IMG/VR virus record: IMGVR_UViG_3300034062_008799
Span: 1-25,974 of that record
Length of the DNA: 25,974 bases
Direction: 5' to 3' (one strand)
DNA from: a virus
In this document: positions 14,334 to 21,140 of the stretch, piece by piece
Layout of the letters: the number at the start of each line of letters is the position of its first letter
How positions within the stretch are numbered: position 1 is the first letter of the stretch
Notes under the pieces: generated by a model
Databases searched by the model: none
Told to the model about the DNA's origin: nothing
The model's input: only the letters and a program-made list of their open reading frames with translations
Program-made: the position numbers and the translations under genes

Positions 14334-15437
14334 ATGCCCAAGGACCCGTATCTCTCCCGCGTCAACCGGGCCCTCCGTGCACTTGGAGCCAGCGTGTCGA
14401 TGGAGGTCTCGCCGTCCGGCGGCCGGCTGCGGTTGCGTGGCACCCTGCCAATGGCAGATGGCACCTGGAAGCAACGCCGGATCGTTACCGCCTTTCCCTA
14501 TCCCGCTGGGATTGACCAAGCCCGGGTGCTGGCTGAGCAGCTGGGCCAGGACATCGAGCTGCATCGCCGCGGCCTTCAGCCGTTCCCTTTTGACCGCTGG
14601 TCCCAGGCTGGTGCCGGATCGAGCAATTGGGCTGCTCGGGAAGGCATCAGCGGGCATGAAGCGATCCGGCGGACCGAGATCTGGTGGCACGAGCGGCGCC
14701 AGCGTGGCCCAAAATCGGCGGTGAGCTGGGCAACGGCCTACGGGGGGCCGCTGCGGCCACTGCTGCAGCAGCAGGATGTGACGCTCGACATTCTGCGAGC
14801 CCTGGTGGCAAGCAAGCCTGTTGGTGGGTGCGCACGGCGCAAGGCGGCATTGGCAGCGACGGCTGTGGCGCAGGCCCTGGCAATGGGCATGGAGGCTGTG
14901 CAAGAGCTGCGGGATCTCGGGAAGGGCTACAGCCCCTCGAAGGCGCGGCCGCGCAGCCTGCCCGATGACCAGGTGATCATCGATGCGATCGATGGAATGC
15001 CCGCCAATTGGCAGTGGGTTGCCGGAATCTGCGCCACCTATGGCACCCGCCCCCACGAGGCCCTGCTGATGGCCTCTGTCGAAAGTAATGGGCTGGCCGT
15101 GGTCCGGGCGGGGAAGACTGGTGCTCGAAAGAGCTTGCCGCTGCCAAAGGCCTGGATCGAGCGATGGAACCTCCAGGAGCAACGGCTGCCGGCAATCAAT
15201 TTCGAACGGGACAGCCGAACCGTGGGGGCGCAGCTGGCGGTGGCCTTTCGCCGGTTCCAGGTGCCGTTTCAGCCGTACGACCTTCGCCATGCCTGGGCCG
15301 TGCGGGCCATCTCCAACCCGCAGATCAGCCCATCTCTGGCAGCCAAGAGCCTGGGCCATTCCTTGATGGTCCACACCACGCTGTACCAGCGTTATTTCGA
15401 CAATGACTCGATGGCATCACTTGTGGCGCAGATGTGA
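14334..15437 (+). CDS. int: Tyrosine recombinase, phage integrase
   Basis: The 367-residue protein has an N-terminal arm- and core-binding part (about 1-200) and a C-terminal catalytic domain. The catalytic residues visible are Arg239 (TYGTRPHEALLM), Lys261 or Lys266 (GKTGARKS), Arg318 (PYDLRHAWAVR), His342 (LGHSL) and Tyr351 nine residues later (TTLYQRYF). The usual first His of the HxxR box is Tyr315 here. Integrases of this type cut at attP in the adjacent tRNA fragment and recombine with the matching host tRNA gene. Upon integration, int would lie just downstream of the restored tRNA and point away from it. Its 3' end overlaps the convergent excisionase-like gene by 21 bp. The Shine-Dalgarno before the ATG is weak. 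Confidence 0.92.
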   Translation: MPKDPYLSRVNRALRALGASVSMEVSPSGGRLRLRGTLPMADGTWKQRRIVTAFPYPAGIDQARVLAEQLGQDIELHRRGLQPFPFDRWSQAGAGSSNWAAREGISGHEAIRRTEIWWHERRQRGPKSAVSWATAYGGPLRPLLQQQDVTLDILRALVASKPVGGCARRKAALAATAVAQALAMGMEAVQELRDLGKGYSPSKARPRSLPDDQVIIDAIDGMPANWQWVAGICATYGTRPHEALLMASVESNGLAVVRAGKTGARKSLPLPKAWIERWNLQEQRLPAINFERDSRTVGAQLAVAFRRFQVPFQPYDLRHAWAVRAISNPQISPSLAAKSLGHSLMVHTTLYQRYFDNDSMASLVAQM

Positions 15438-15743
15438 GGCATAGCCCTCCACATCCACCAGGAGCCGCCGCCGCTTGCTGCTGTCCTCATTTGTGTCCCT
15501 GACGAACTTGGGAGGGATTGTGCCCCGGTCAATAGCCCCCCGCAGCGCTTTGGCACTGGAAAAGCGCAAAACTTCGGCGGCTGCGGGCAGGGGCAGCCAA
15601 AGGCTTTTCGGGTTGGACGGCCTGGCATGCAGCTGGAAACCGGCCAATAGCCTGTCCAGCTGCTCTGCAATGTCGTCGAGGCGCTTGTTGATTGCCTCGG
15701 CTGCAGCATCGCCCATGGCTTCAGTTGGTGAGCTGGACGCCAC
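15417..15743 (-). CDS. Excisionase-like small DNA-binding protein
   Basis: The 108-residue protein has an N-terminal helical segment (AAAEAINKRLDDIAEQLDRLLAGF). A winged-helix-like DNA-binding segment follows (about 48-100): LWLPLPAAAEVLRFSSAKALRGAIDRGTIPPKFV, then RRRLLVDVEGYASHL. This is the layout of excisionase/MerR-like proteins, where a short HTH reads DNA and a basic wing follows. It is the last gene of the leftward early operon and converges on int with overlapping 3' ends, which suits a directionality factor. I cannot assign it to a named Xis family from sequence alone. Confidence 0.6.
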   Translation of the reverse strand: MASSSPTEAMGDAAAEAINKRLDDIAEQLDRLLAGFQLHARPSNPKSLWLPLPAAAEVLRFSSAKALRGAIDRGTIPPKFVRDTNEDSSKRRRLLVDVEGYASHLRHK

Positions 15744-16143
15744 TGGCCTCTTTTAACTCGTGGATGGTGCGCCGCGCCGGCAGGGACTGCAACGGCAGAT
15801 CAGGCTGGAAAGGATCGTTGCGGCTCAGTGACCCCGATTCTTCATCGAAGAAGAAGAACGATGGATCCACTTCAGCCGTGGGCTTGCGAAGAACCACCTT
15901 GTCTTCGACAAGCATCTGAATGCCGCGGCCAGCCTTTTTGACCTTGATGGTGAGGGTGAGGCTGCCGGACTTGTCGGTGGCCATCACCGCCTGGGTGAGC
16001 TCGGCCAGGGCCACGGTGAGCTCGCCGTGCAAGGCGCCTTGACGCTGAAGAAACAGCCAGGCCGAAAAGGCTTGCAAGTTTGCGGTCTCGCCGTTGGCCG
16101 CGGCGTCATCGGTGGCTGGTAAACCTGAGGATTCGTAAGTCAT
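15721..16143 (-). CDS. Conserved phage early protein, function unknown
   Basis: The 140-residue protein contains a pattern I know from many phage early regions: GELTVALAELTQAVMATDKSGSLTLTIKVKKAG, VEDKVVLRKPTAEVDPSFFFFDEESGSLSRNDPFQ. No activity is established that I know of. It overlaps the excisionase-like gene by 23 bp and belongs to the leftward early operon. In other phages the family is often found next to DUF2303 or recombination genes, as here. Confidence 0.7.
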   Translation of the reverse strand: MTYESSGLPATDDAAANGETANLQAFSAWLFLQRQGALHGELTVALAELTQAVMATDKSGSLTLTIKVKKAGRGIQMLVEDKVVLRKPTAEVDPSFFFFDEESGSLSRNDPFQPDLPLQSLPARRTIHELKEASGVQLTN

Positions 16144-16229
16144 TTTGAGCTTTTATGAAAGAGGAAGAAAAAGCTGATGTACTGAAGCAAAATGGCAAAA
16201 AAAGCAATGCAAAAGAGGCTTTGATCTGT

Positions 16230-16255
16230 CACAGCGGGCCAGCTCAGATGCCGTT
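16230..16255 (-). repeat. Degenerate duplicate of the DUF2303 gene 3' end
   Basis: Read on the minus strand, this segment matches the last 26 bases of the DUF2303 gene (16646-16671) at about 21 positions. In the same frame it encodes NGI, a stop, AGPL and a stop, where the intact gene ends HGIPAGPL; the Pro codon CCG has become TGA. It suggests an old tandem duplication or recombination scar flanking the 131-residue ORF. Confidence 0.45.
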
Positions 16256-16649
16256 AAAGAGCATGAACATCACGCTCAAATACTGCGCGCACCATTGGCG
16301 GTGCATCTAATGGAACACCATGGAGTTGTTCGTCGACTAGATGCACCGCCAATGGTGCGCGTCGACAGCGGCCAACAACAATCACACAGCTCGGATCTTT
16401 ATAGCCAAAGTCTACAGCGATATCTGTGCGATCCTTTACCAACTTGTCAAGTTGGTCGATCCTTGCGTTTAGCGCAATCACATCGACGTGATGTTGAGAG
16501 CTAACCGCTCTAATCATTCCGCCCAATCGGGCCATATCCTGAGAGTAGTTAGCCCTTAAATCTCTAAGAAACGCAAGTGCGTTCCACCAGTTCTTGAATC
16601 CCATGGAGAAAAAATGCAAAGGGGAGAAAGCAAGGTATGAATTGATCAC
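16254..16649 (-). CDS. Small early protein, unknown, with hairpin insertion near its 3' end
   Basis: The 131-residue ORF starts at GTG overlapping the DUF2303 stop (GTGA); ATG at residue 16 is an alternative start. The body (GFKNWWNALAFLRDLRANYSQDMARLGGMI, a coil RIDQLDKLVKDRTDIAVDFG, and KDPSCVIVVGR) looks like a phage family whose members, as I remember them, end soon after a GRYRxxDYV-type motif. Here the sequence instead runs GRCRR, then about 24 residues encoded by a perfect inverted repeat (16286-16361), then VFERDVHAL. I infer that the hairpin was inserted into the 3' end. Function is unknown. Confidence 0.55.
   Translation of the reverse strand: MINSYLAFSPLHFFSMGFKNWWNALAFLRDLRANYSQDMARLGGMIRAVSSQHHVDVIALNARIDQLDKLVKDRTDIAVDFGYKDPSCVIVVGRCRRAPLAVHLVDEQLHGVPLDAPPMVRAVFERDVHAL
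16286..16361. repeat. Perfect 24-bp inverted repeat with 28-bp spacer
   Basis: The left arm at 16286-16309 (CGCGCACCATTGGCGG then TGCATCTA) is matched without error by its reverse complement at 16338-16361. The 28-bp spacer contains the palindrome CCATGG. GTCGAC occurs on both sides of the right arm (16332-16337 and 16361-16366). As RNA this would be a 24-bp hairpin; no T-run follows on either strand. It lies inside a coding frame, which makes a mobile miniature element or a regulatory RNA hairpin more likely than a terminator. Confidence 0.85.
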
Positions 16650-17551
16650 AGCGGACCAGCCGGAATGCCGTGGTAGACAACTAGGTCGGTTTGTTCTTCA
16701 ATCACCTTGATGGCATCGTTAATTGAGGATCGCAAGATTTGATCCGGCCTATCCAGCAGCAGCCGCAGGGTTAATCTTTGGTCGCGCAATGAATACCTAA
16801 ATCGTGCTGGGACTTTGAAGGGATCCGATCCTTCGAAAGGCGCCAAGGCCAAGGTGATGCTTTTGGGAATTTTCAGCTGGTTCTGCCTGCCGGCACTGGC
16901 GTTGTGCTCTTCGGTATATTGAAAACTTACTTCACCGGAAGCCAGCCTTAATGCCTGCTGGAATTTTACTCCAGAAGCAACAGAAAGACTGGAGGCAATC
17001 TCCAACAAGTCTGCCGCGTCTGGTTCCACAATGTCAGCCAGGTGGTCTTCCAAGAAATCGGCGAATTCATCTTGAGGATGGTTTTTCTTGCAGAATTCAA
17101 ACCATTCGGACCACGCTGCAGTGAGCTGGAATTCCAAGATTGCTCGATGAGCGCCCCAGCCAGGTTCTTGCTCTTTAAGATCCGAAGGGCTGTGGCGGCA
17201 ATGGCCATCCAATACGGCCGTGATTGTGTTCTGTTTGCAATCAGCCCATAGCTCAGCCCGTGGGCCAGGATGGATGTGACTATTGATATAGTCAATAAAT
17301 CCATTTAATTGATGAAATCTGAAAGTGCCTGATGGCCTTAATGGTGGCAAGCCAATTTCACAACGGTAGCCATTTCCCGTCAGATCAAGGATTTCCATGG
17401 TGCCCTTACCGGTATGGGCCCAGTAAATCCTTTGAGGCTCAACTTCAAGCGGCTTGCACGCAGATTGGGCAATTTCAGCGACAGCGTCGGCTTCTGTCCT
17501 CAAGCCTTCGTTACTCCAAGCGGCATGAACAATTGGATCAGAGTTGGCCAT
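16646..17551 (-). CDS. DUF2303 (YfdQ-like) phage protein
   Basis: The 301-residue protein matches the DUF2303 family along its length. Matching segments are HQLNGFIDYINSH, WGAHRAILEFQLTAAWSEWFEFCKKN, the DEFADFLEDHLADIVEPDAADLLEIASSL motif, KFQQALRLASGEVSFQYTEEHNA, LKIPKSITLALAPFEGSDPFKVPARFRYSLRDQRLTLRLLLDRPD, and the end YHGIPAGPL. DUF2303 proteins (E. coli YfdQ is one) occur in prophage early regions and have no proven function. The length is normal for the family. It is in the middle of the leftward early operon and its stop overlaps the next gene by GTGA. Confidence 0.9.
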   Translation of the reverse strand: MANSDPIVHAAWSNEGLRTEADAVAEIAQSACKPLEVEPQRIYWAHTGKGTMEILDLTGNGYRCEIGLPPLRPSGTFRFHQLNGFIDYINSHIHPGPRAELWADCKQNTITAVLDGHCRHSPSDLKEQEPGWGAHRAILEFQLTAAWSEWFEFCKKNHPQDEFADFLEDHLADIVEPDAADLLEIASSLSVASGVKFQQALRLASGEVSFQYTEEHNASAGRQNQLKIPKSITLALAPFEGSDPFKVPARFRYSLRDQRLTLRLLLDRPDQILRSSINDAIKVIEEQTDLVVYHGIPAGPL

Positions 17552-17614
17552 GGCGGAAAAAATTGAATGTGGGGAAAAGTTGCGGGTTGTCAGGCGTGGA
17601 TGATGGAAACGGAG

Positions 17615-18013
17615 CTAACCAAAACCTTCACCGACTGCCGGGGGGAGATCAGGTGTCGCAATCTCATCGCGGAGCTTTGCTCGCAGCAGCGCTTCCCATT
17701 GCTCGGGGTGCGCTGCAATCCACTCGCGGGCGGAATTGCAATGCTCGATTGGGGGCAGCCCTTGGCGCGATCGCCAGGCATTGGCTGCACAACGCGAGCA
17801 TTGGGCTCCGGTGCCGGGTTGATGGCATAGATCAAGCTGCTCCAGGGTCCAGTACCCATCCAAAACACCCATAGCCGCTCGCTGGCCCCAGTTCGTAACG
17901 CCCCTCTCAAGCCGAGAGCGCGTAACCACTCCCTCGCCAACGGAGACTGCGGAGATGTCAACTGTGGCCTCTGAAGCGACCAGATCATCCATGGTCGTGG
18001 GTGATTCCATCAC
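17615..18013 (-). CDS. Early operon protein with Cys/His cluster, unknown
   Basis: The 132-residue protein includes GVTNWGQRAAMGVLDGYWTLEQLDLCHQPGTGAQCSRCAANAWR and later IEHCNSAREW. The Cys-His, CxxC and HC residues could bind zinc, but no known finger is matched. Another minus frame (17590-17988) is also open, but this one overlaps the upstream gene by ATGA and has the more protein-like composition. Function is unknown. Confidence 0.6.
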   Translation of the reverse strand: MMESPTTMDDLVASEATVDISAVSVGEGVVTRSRLERGVTNWGQRAAMGVLDGYWTLEQLDLCHQPGTGAQCSRCAANAWRSRQGLPPIEHCNSAREWIAAHPEQWEALLRAKLRDEIATPDLPPAVGEGFG

Positions 18014-18516
18014 GCCTCAGCCAGCTGGGGTTCGGCGGCCGCGGCCATTGCAGGCTCAAGCGGATTGACCACGCCAGTAGCCGCGGCCAGGGCCAACAGG
18101 GACTCGATGCGCTCGGCCCGGGTCTTCGGTGGCGGCTGGATCGCCTGGGCAGGAGGCAGGGCAAAAGCCCGGTGCTCCGCAGGCACCGGCTGTAGAGGGG
18201 TGAAAGTCCCCGCAGCGGCCAGCCGCTGGGGCAGATCACTCCGCAGCCCGCGACCCACACACGGGGAAATGCCCTGGCAGGGATAGAGATACCGAAGCAA
18301 GGCCATGTGCAAAGCCATGTCTGGCACGGGCTCAGGATCCAGCAACAGCTGTTGTGCCGCAAAAATCAAATGAGCCTTGTTCAGCTCTTGCCGTGCCTGC
18401 TGCGGAAAGGTCAAAAACGCAAACGTGTGATCATCGCCAGTGAGCTTCTTGGCAAAGCGCTGGAGGGACGAAAGGCTCTCCAGCACGTCAAACAGGTCAT
18501 CGGAACTGATCGTCAT
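18010..18516 (-). CDS. Early operon protein, unknown
   Basis: The 168-residue protein has a helical N-terminal half (DDLFDVLESLSSLQRFAKKL, QQARQELNKAHLIFAAQQLLL). Its C-terminus is Pro/Ala-rich (PPPKTRAERIESLLALAAATGVVNPLEPAMAAAAEP). It overlaps the end of the replication-initiator-like gene by 20 bp. By position it could be a helicase-loader-like partner (as P follows O in lambda), but no motif supports that. Confidence 0.6.
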   Translation of the reverse strand: MTISSDDLFDVLESLSSLQRFAKKLTGDDHTFAFLTFPQQARQELNKAHLIFAAQQLLLDPEPVPDMALHMALLRYLYPCQGISPCVGRGLRSDLPQRLAAAGTFTPLQPVPAEHRAFALPPAQAIQPPPKTRAERIESLLALAAATGVVNPLEPAMAAAAEPQLAEA

Positions 18517-19696
18517 GGGCCCTCCGTACCTCGTGGTTGATCCCCCGATTCATCGCATCCCGCTTCTGCTGGCGCAGGTCGGAAGGGTCAAAATTCGGTT
18601 TGCCGGATCGTAGCATCCTGGATTCTGTATGGGCGAGGGCAAGCGTAAAATCGCTTGTTGTCGCTGCCTCCGCCAAGCCTGCAATCACCCGGCGGTGTCC
18701 CTCGTGGCCCAGGGATTGCCAGCCGGCTTCGGCTGCCTGTTCGAGGTAGCCCTCCAGCACGCCGTGCTCAACCGCCAGGCGAATGGCGTTCAAGGTCCGG
18801 GTTCCCAACTGCAGCCGATCGGCCCGGGGATGGACGCGGCAGCGGCGCTGCCACCAGGTCGCCAGCAGATCCAGCAGATCTGGCTCCAACTCCGGGGCAT
18901 CGCCCGGCAAGGGGCAAGCCTGCGCCGAGCGGCTTTTGGCGGTGGCCGCGGCCTTCGGTTGGGCTTTGGGTTTGCTTGCCGCTGCAGCTGCGACAACGGG
19001 TTCAGCGGTGATTGGGCTGGTGGCCGCGGCCACCGGTGCCGGGTCACCGGGGGCATCCGTCGGGGTCGGTTCAACCGGATCAAGGCTGATCACCTCCGTC
19101 ACCTCGACCACGCTGGCGGGTTCGTCCCCCGGTGCGCGCAGCGCAGTGGGGGATACAGGGGGTTCTAAAGGCTGTTCTTCTTTCTTCTTGTTAAGTACTT
19201 CTTGTTTGTATCCCCCATTTGGGGGAGGGGTCCCCTCCCCCGGTTGGGGTAGGGGTACCTCACCCCTTTTGGGGTATCCCCCATTTGGGGGAACCCCCCG
19301 TCTGGGGGATACCCCTTTCGGGGGAGTTCCCCTGCCAGGGGATGGGCCACTGTTTTGACGAGGCTCTTCCCCAGTGTTCATTAAGGTTTTGCCAAATACT
19401 GCCGGCTCGGATCGCACATGAAAAACGGTCGTGAAACCAGGCCGTTGGACACTGGTGACCCAGCCCCCGGCCTCAAGCCATCGATGGGCTTGACGCACGT
19501 CATCAGCCTTCATCCCGCATTCCACGCTCTGGGTTTCAATCGACGGGTAGGCCTTGTCGTCGGTGCCGGCATGATCCCAAAGCCATGCGTAGACGAACAA
19601 ATGGTTCTTCCGGTCTCTGCAATCCCGCAGCAACTGCTTAGGGACAATGACAAAATCAGTACGCTTAAGGGTTGACTGATCTGGCTGTGATGGCAT
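18497..19696 (-). CDS. Replication initiator-like protein (lambda O analogue) with internal origin
   Basis: I place the start at ATG 19696, giving 399 residues. The frame is open to 19957, but the extension would span a terminator-like hairpin and reads poorly. The N-terminal 110 residues form a winged-helix DNA-binding domain (FVIVPKQLLRDCRDRKNHLFVYAWLWDHAG, YPSIETQSVECGMKADDVRQAHRWLEAGGWVTSVQR), as in phage replication initiators. A Gly/Pro linker follows, encoded by seven palindromes, then a lysine-rich stretch. A long Ala/Pro region and a helical C-terminus (LDLLATWWQRRCRVHPRADRL, LEGYLEQAAEAGWQSLGHEG) come last. In lambda O, the N-terminal domain binds iterons located in the middle of its own gene. 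The same layout is seen here. It is the first gene of the leftward operon. Confidence 0.72.
   Translation of the reverse strand: MPSQPDQSTLKRTDFVIVPKQLLRDCRDRKNHLFVYAWLWDHAGTDDKAYPSIETQSVECGMKADDVRQAHRWLEAGGWVTSVQRPGFTTVFHVRSEPAVFGKTLMNTGEEPRQNSGPSPGRGTPPKGVSPRRGVPPNGGYPKRGEVPLPQPGEGTPPPNGGYKQEVLNKKKEEQPLEPPVSPTALRAPGDEPASVVEVTEVISLDPVEPTPTDAPGDPAPVAAATSPITAEPVVAAAAASKPKAQPKAAATAKSRSAQACPLPGDAPELEPDLLDLLATWWQRRCRVHPRADRLQLGTRTLNAIRLAVEHGVLEGYLEQAAEAGWQSLGHEGHRRVIAGLAEAATTSDFTLALAHTESRMLRSGKPNFDPSDLRQQKRDAMNRGINHEVRRAHDDQFR
19173..19341. other. ori: Putative replication origin: seven G/C-tract palindromes plus AT-rich stretch
   Basis: Seven palindromes of the form CCCC(C)-N4/5-GGGG(G) occur in 130 bp. 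They centre near 19218, 19243, 19268, 19284, 19301, 19317 and 19335. Two are identical: TCCCCCATTTGGGGGA at 19211-19226 and 19277-19292. Spacing is 25, 25, 16, 17, 16 and 17 bp. Immediately left lies an AT-rich pyrimidine tract (19173-19210) in an otherwise GC-rich gene. Reading along the initiator gene, the order is DNA-binding domain, iterons, AT-rich, C-terminus, exactly as in the lambda O gene and its ori. The origin role is inferred. The repeats also encode a Gly/Pro-rich linker (PPNGGY twice). Confidence 0.6.
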
Positions 19697-19792
19697 AGAA
19701 TTCAGATGTTGAATGTGATGGAAGAGGGCCTGGCCTGACTGGGCTCGACGCCTTACGGATCGCTGGGGAGCGGCTGTAAGCACACGTTCTGC

Positions 19793-19824
19793 AAAGAACC
19801 CCGGTTCGGCCCCGGGGTTTCTTT
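19793..19824. terminator. Bidirectional rho-independent terminator-like hairpin
   Basis: AAAGAACCCCGG, a 7-nt loop and CCGGGG-TTTCTTT form a stem of 6 G/C pairs flanked by an A-rich and a T-rich tract, with one bulged T. It could work in either direction. It lies between the divergent initiator and + strand operons, so it may end a short leader or small RNA (compare lambda oop). It also argues against the long N-terminal extension of the initiator. Confidence 0.55.
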
Positions 19825-19849
19825 GTGGATGCAGACATAGGCCATCCAC
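19825..19849. promoter_or_regulatory. Operator-like dyad in the divergent control region
   Basis: GTGGATG (19825-19831) and CATCCAC (19843-19849) form a perfect 7-bp inverted repeat with an 11-bp spacer, 25 bp in all. That is a size typical of phage repressor operators. It sits between two divergent early operons. No second full copy was found; the half-site TTTGTGGATG recurs at the ERF gene start (21138-21147). Confidence 0.4.
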
Positions 19850-19928
19850 GAAACAGGATAGGGGCTTGCTGGCGTCCCGAACAACTGATGGGCGGGAATC
19901 GGGCAGAATGCAAGAGCCACCCTTCTCC

Positions 19929-20846
19929 ATGCGGACACGGTCATTGCCCAAAGCCATCCCGCCAGAACTGCAGCGCTTTGCGCGCGGGCAAGAGACCTTC
20001 GCCGCTTTGACTCGCAGTTGGATGGCGCGCTCGGGCTGGAGCTATGCCGCCATGGCCGACCTGGCCGAAGCCGCCGTTGTCGCCCTGGAGGCGAACGGCA
20101 TCCCCGGCATGGGGCAGGGCCCTTATGCCAAGGATGACCTCGCCGTTGCCAATGGCCACGTCTGGCGCGCCAAGAGGGATGGCATTGGCAGCAACACCAC
20201 CATCCCCAAACTGAATCAGGAATCAGAGGACTGGGAACGGGTCGCCACCGTGCGCAGGATTTTTGCCTCCCAGATCAACAACCTGCAACGCCAACTGCTC
20301 AAGCAGGTATCGCCGGTGATTTTTGACAGCTACGGGCTGCTCAACAAATACATTGAGGCCGTCCAGACCGGCAAACTGCCAGCACCCAAATCAGAGGTGC
20401 TAGCTCGCCATATCAGCAGCGCTGTAACGATCACCGACGAACAGGGCCTTTACGGCGCCGAAGAATTTTTTAGCGTTTATCTGGGAAACTTGTCCCCGGA
20501 AATCGTGGAACCGGTGGTGAACGATCAGGAAGCTCGATCCATTAGCGCAGCCGTAGCCAAGAAAATTCGCGAAGGCATTCAGGCCTGCAAACTTGATCTG
20601 ATCGACGACTGGAGCCAGTTCCTCTCCTGTTACCCCACATCAAACCCTGAGCGACTGGCCCGCATCCGCGAGGTCGCCCTTGGCCTTGGTGCCTGGTCAG
20701 CGGATCAGGTGCGCGACGAGGAGGCCGCCGTCGCCATCGCCCTGGTCCGCCTGGCCAGCCGCAATCGGCCGCAGCTCAGCGATGCCTCAGCAACCGCTGC
20801 ACCAGCACTGGAGGAATCCCAAGCATCAACCCAGGGGCAGGGCTGA
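19929..20846 (+). CDS. Unrecognised early protein, possible regulator
   Basis: With the ATG at 19929 the protein has 305 residues. ATG 19908 and TTG 19866 (the latter with AGGATAGGGG just upstream) are alternative starts. The N-terminal region (QRFARGQETFAALTRSWMARSGWSYAAMADLAEAAV, then DDLAVANGHVWRAKRDGIG) has helix-turn-helix-like spacing but matches no family I can name. The rest is mostly helical, with RIFASQINNLQRQLLKQVSPVIFDSYGLLNKYIEAVQ. Its place, divergent from the initiator operon across an operator-like dyad and first in the rightward operon, suggests a regulator such as the repressor. That is inference. Confidence 0.6.
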   Translation: MRTRSLPKAIPPELQRFARGQETFAALTRSWMARSGWSYAAMADLAEAAVVALEANGIPGMGQGPYAKDDLAVANGHVWRAKRDGIGSNTTIPKLNQESEDWERVATVRRIFASQINNLQRQLLKQVSPVIFDSYGLLNKYIEAVQTGKLPAPKSEVLARHISSAVTITDEQGLYGAEEFFSVYLGNLSPEIVEPVVNDQEARSISAAVAKKIREGIQACKLDLIDDWSQFLSCYPTSNPERLARIREVALGLGAWSADQVRDEEAAVAIALVRLASRNRPQLSDASATAAPALEESQASTQGQG

Positions 20847-21086
20847 CGGGGCCGCGGCGGTCCCACTGCTCCCACGTTCGTACGCCAGCTCCACCTGCTC
20901 ATTGCTCTCCGGGCACCGCCAGCGCAACACCAGCCGGTCCACAGGCCAGAGCAACAACCATTGCGAGCGAGCCCGCCAAACCTTGTCGGCAGCTTCTGCC
21001 GAGCTGGTCTCACATGTCAGATCCGAACCTGTAACCGCAAAAATCAGCGCTGGAACCGTCACGGGCAAAGCAATGGGCATCGGCAT
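20826..21086 (-). CDS. Possible small leftward gene, unknown
   Basis: The 86-residue frame (starting MPMPIALPVTVPALIFAVTG and containing WRARSQWLLLWPVDRLVLRWRCPESNEQVELAYERG) fills the 294-bp space between two + strand genes. It has G/C-rich third positions like its neighbours, and its stop overlaps the preceding gene by 21 bp. No family and no clear ribosome site are seen. It may be real or chance; the space otherwise holds only a likely promoter for the ERF gene. Confidence 0.4.
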   Translation of the reverse strand: MPMPIALPVTVPALIFAVTGSDLTCETSSAEAADKVWRARSQWLLLWPVDRLVLRWRCPESNEQVELAYERGSSGTAAAPSALPLG

Positions 21087-21140
21087 ACAGGATCTTGGAT
21101 GGGTGCTATCCTTTGGCTGTCCAGCCCACCATACTGATTT

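Noticed and set aside
17590-17988. Alternative leftward 132-codon frame
   Set aside because: It overlaps the 17615-18013 frame, which has the ATGA coupling with its upstream gene and more protein-like composition.
19201-19341. CRISPR-like repeat array
   Set aside because: Units are short palindromes with variable centres and 16-25-bp spacing inside a coding frame; there are no uniform repeats with unique spacers and no cas genes.
19697-19957. N-terminal extension of the initiator gene to 19957
   Set aside because: The extra 87 residues would span a terminator-like hairpin and the divergent control region and do not read like a domain; the winged-helix domain begins right after the ATG at 19696.
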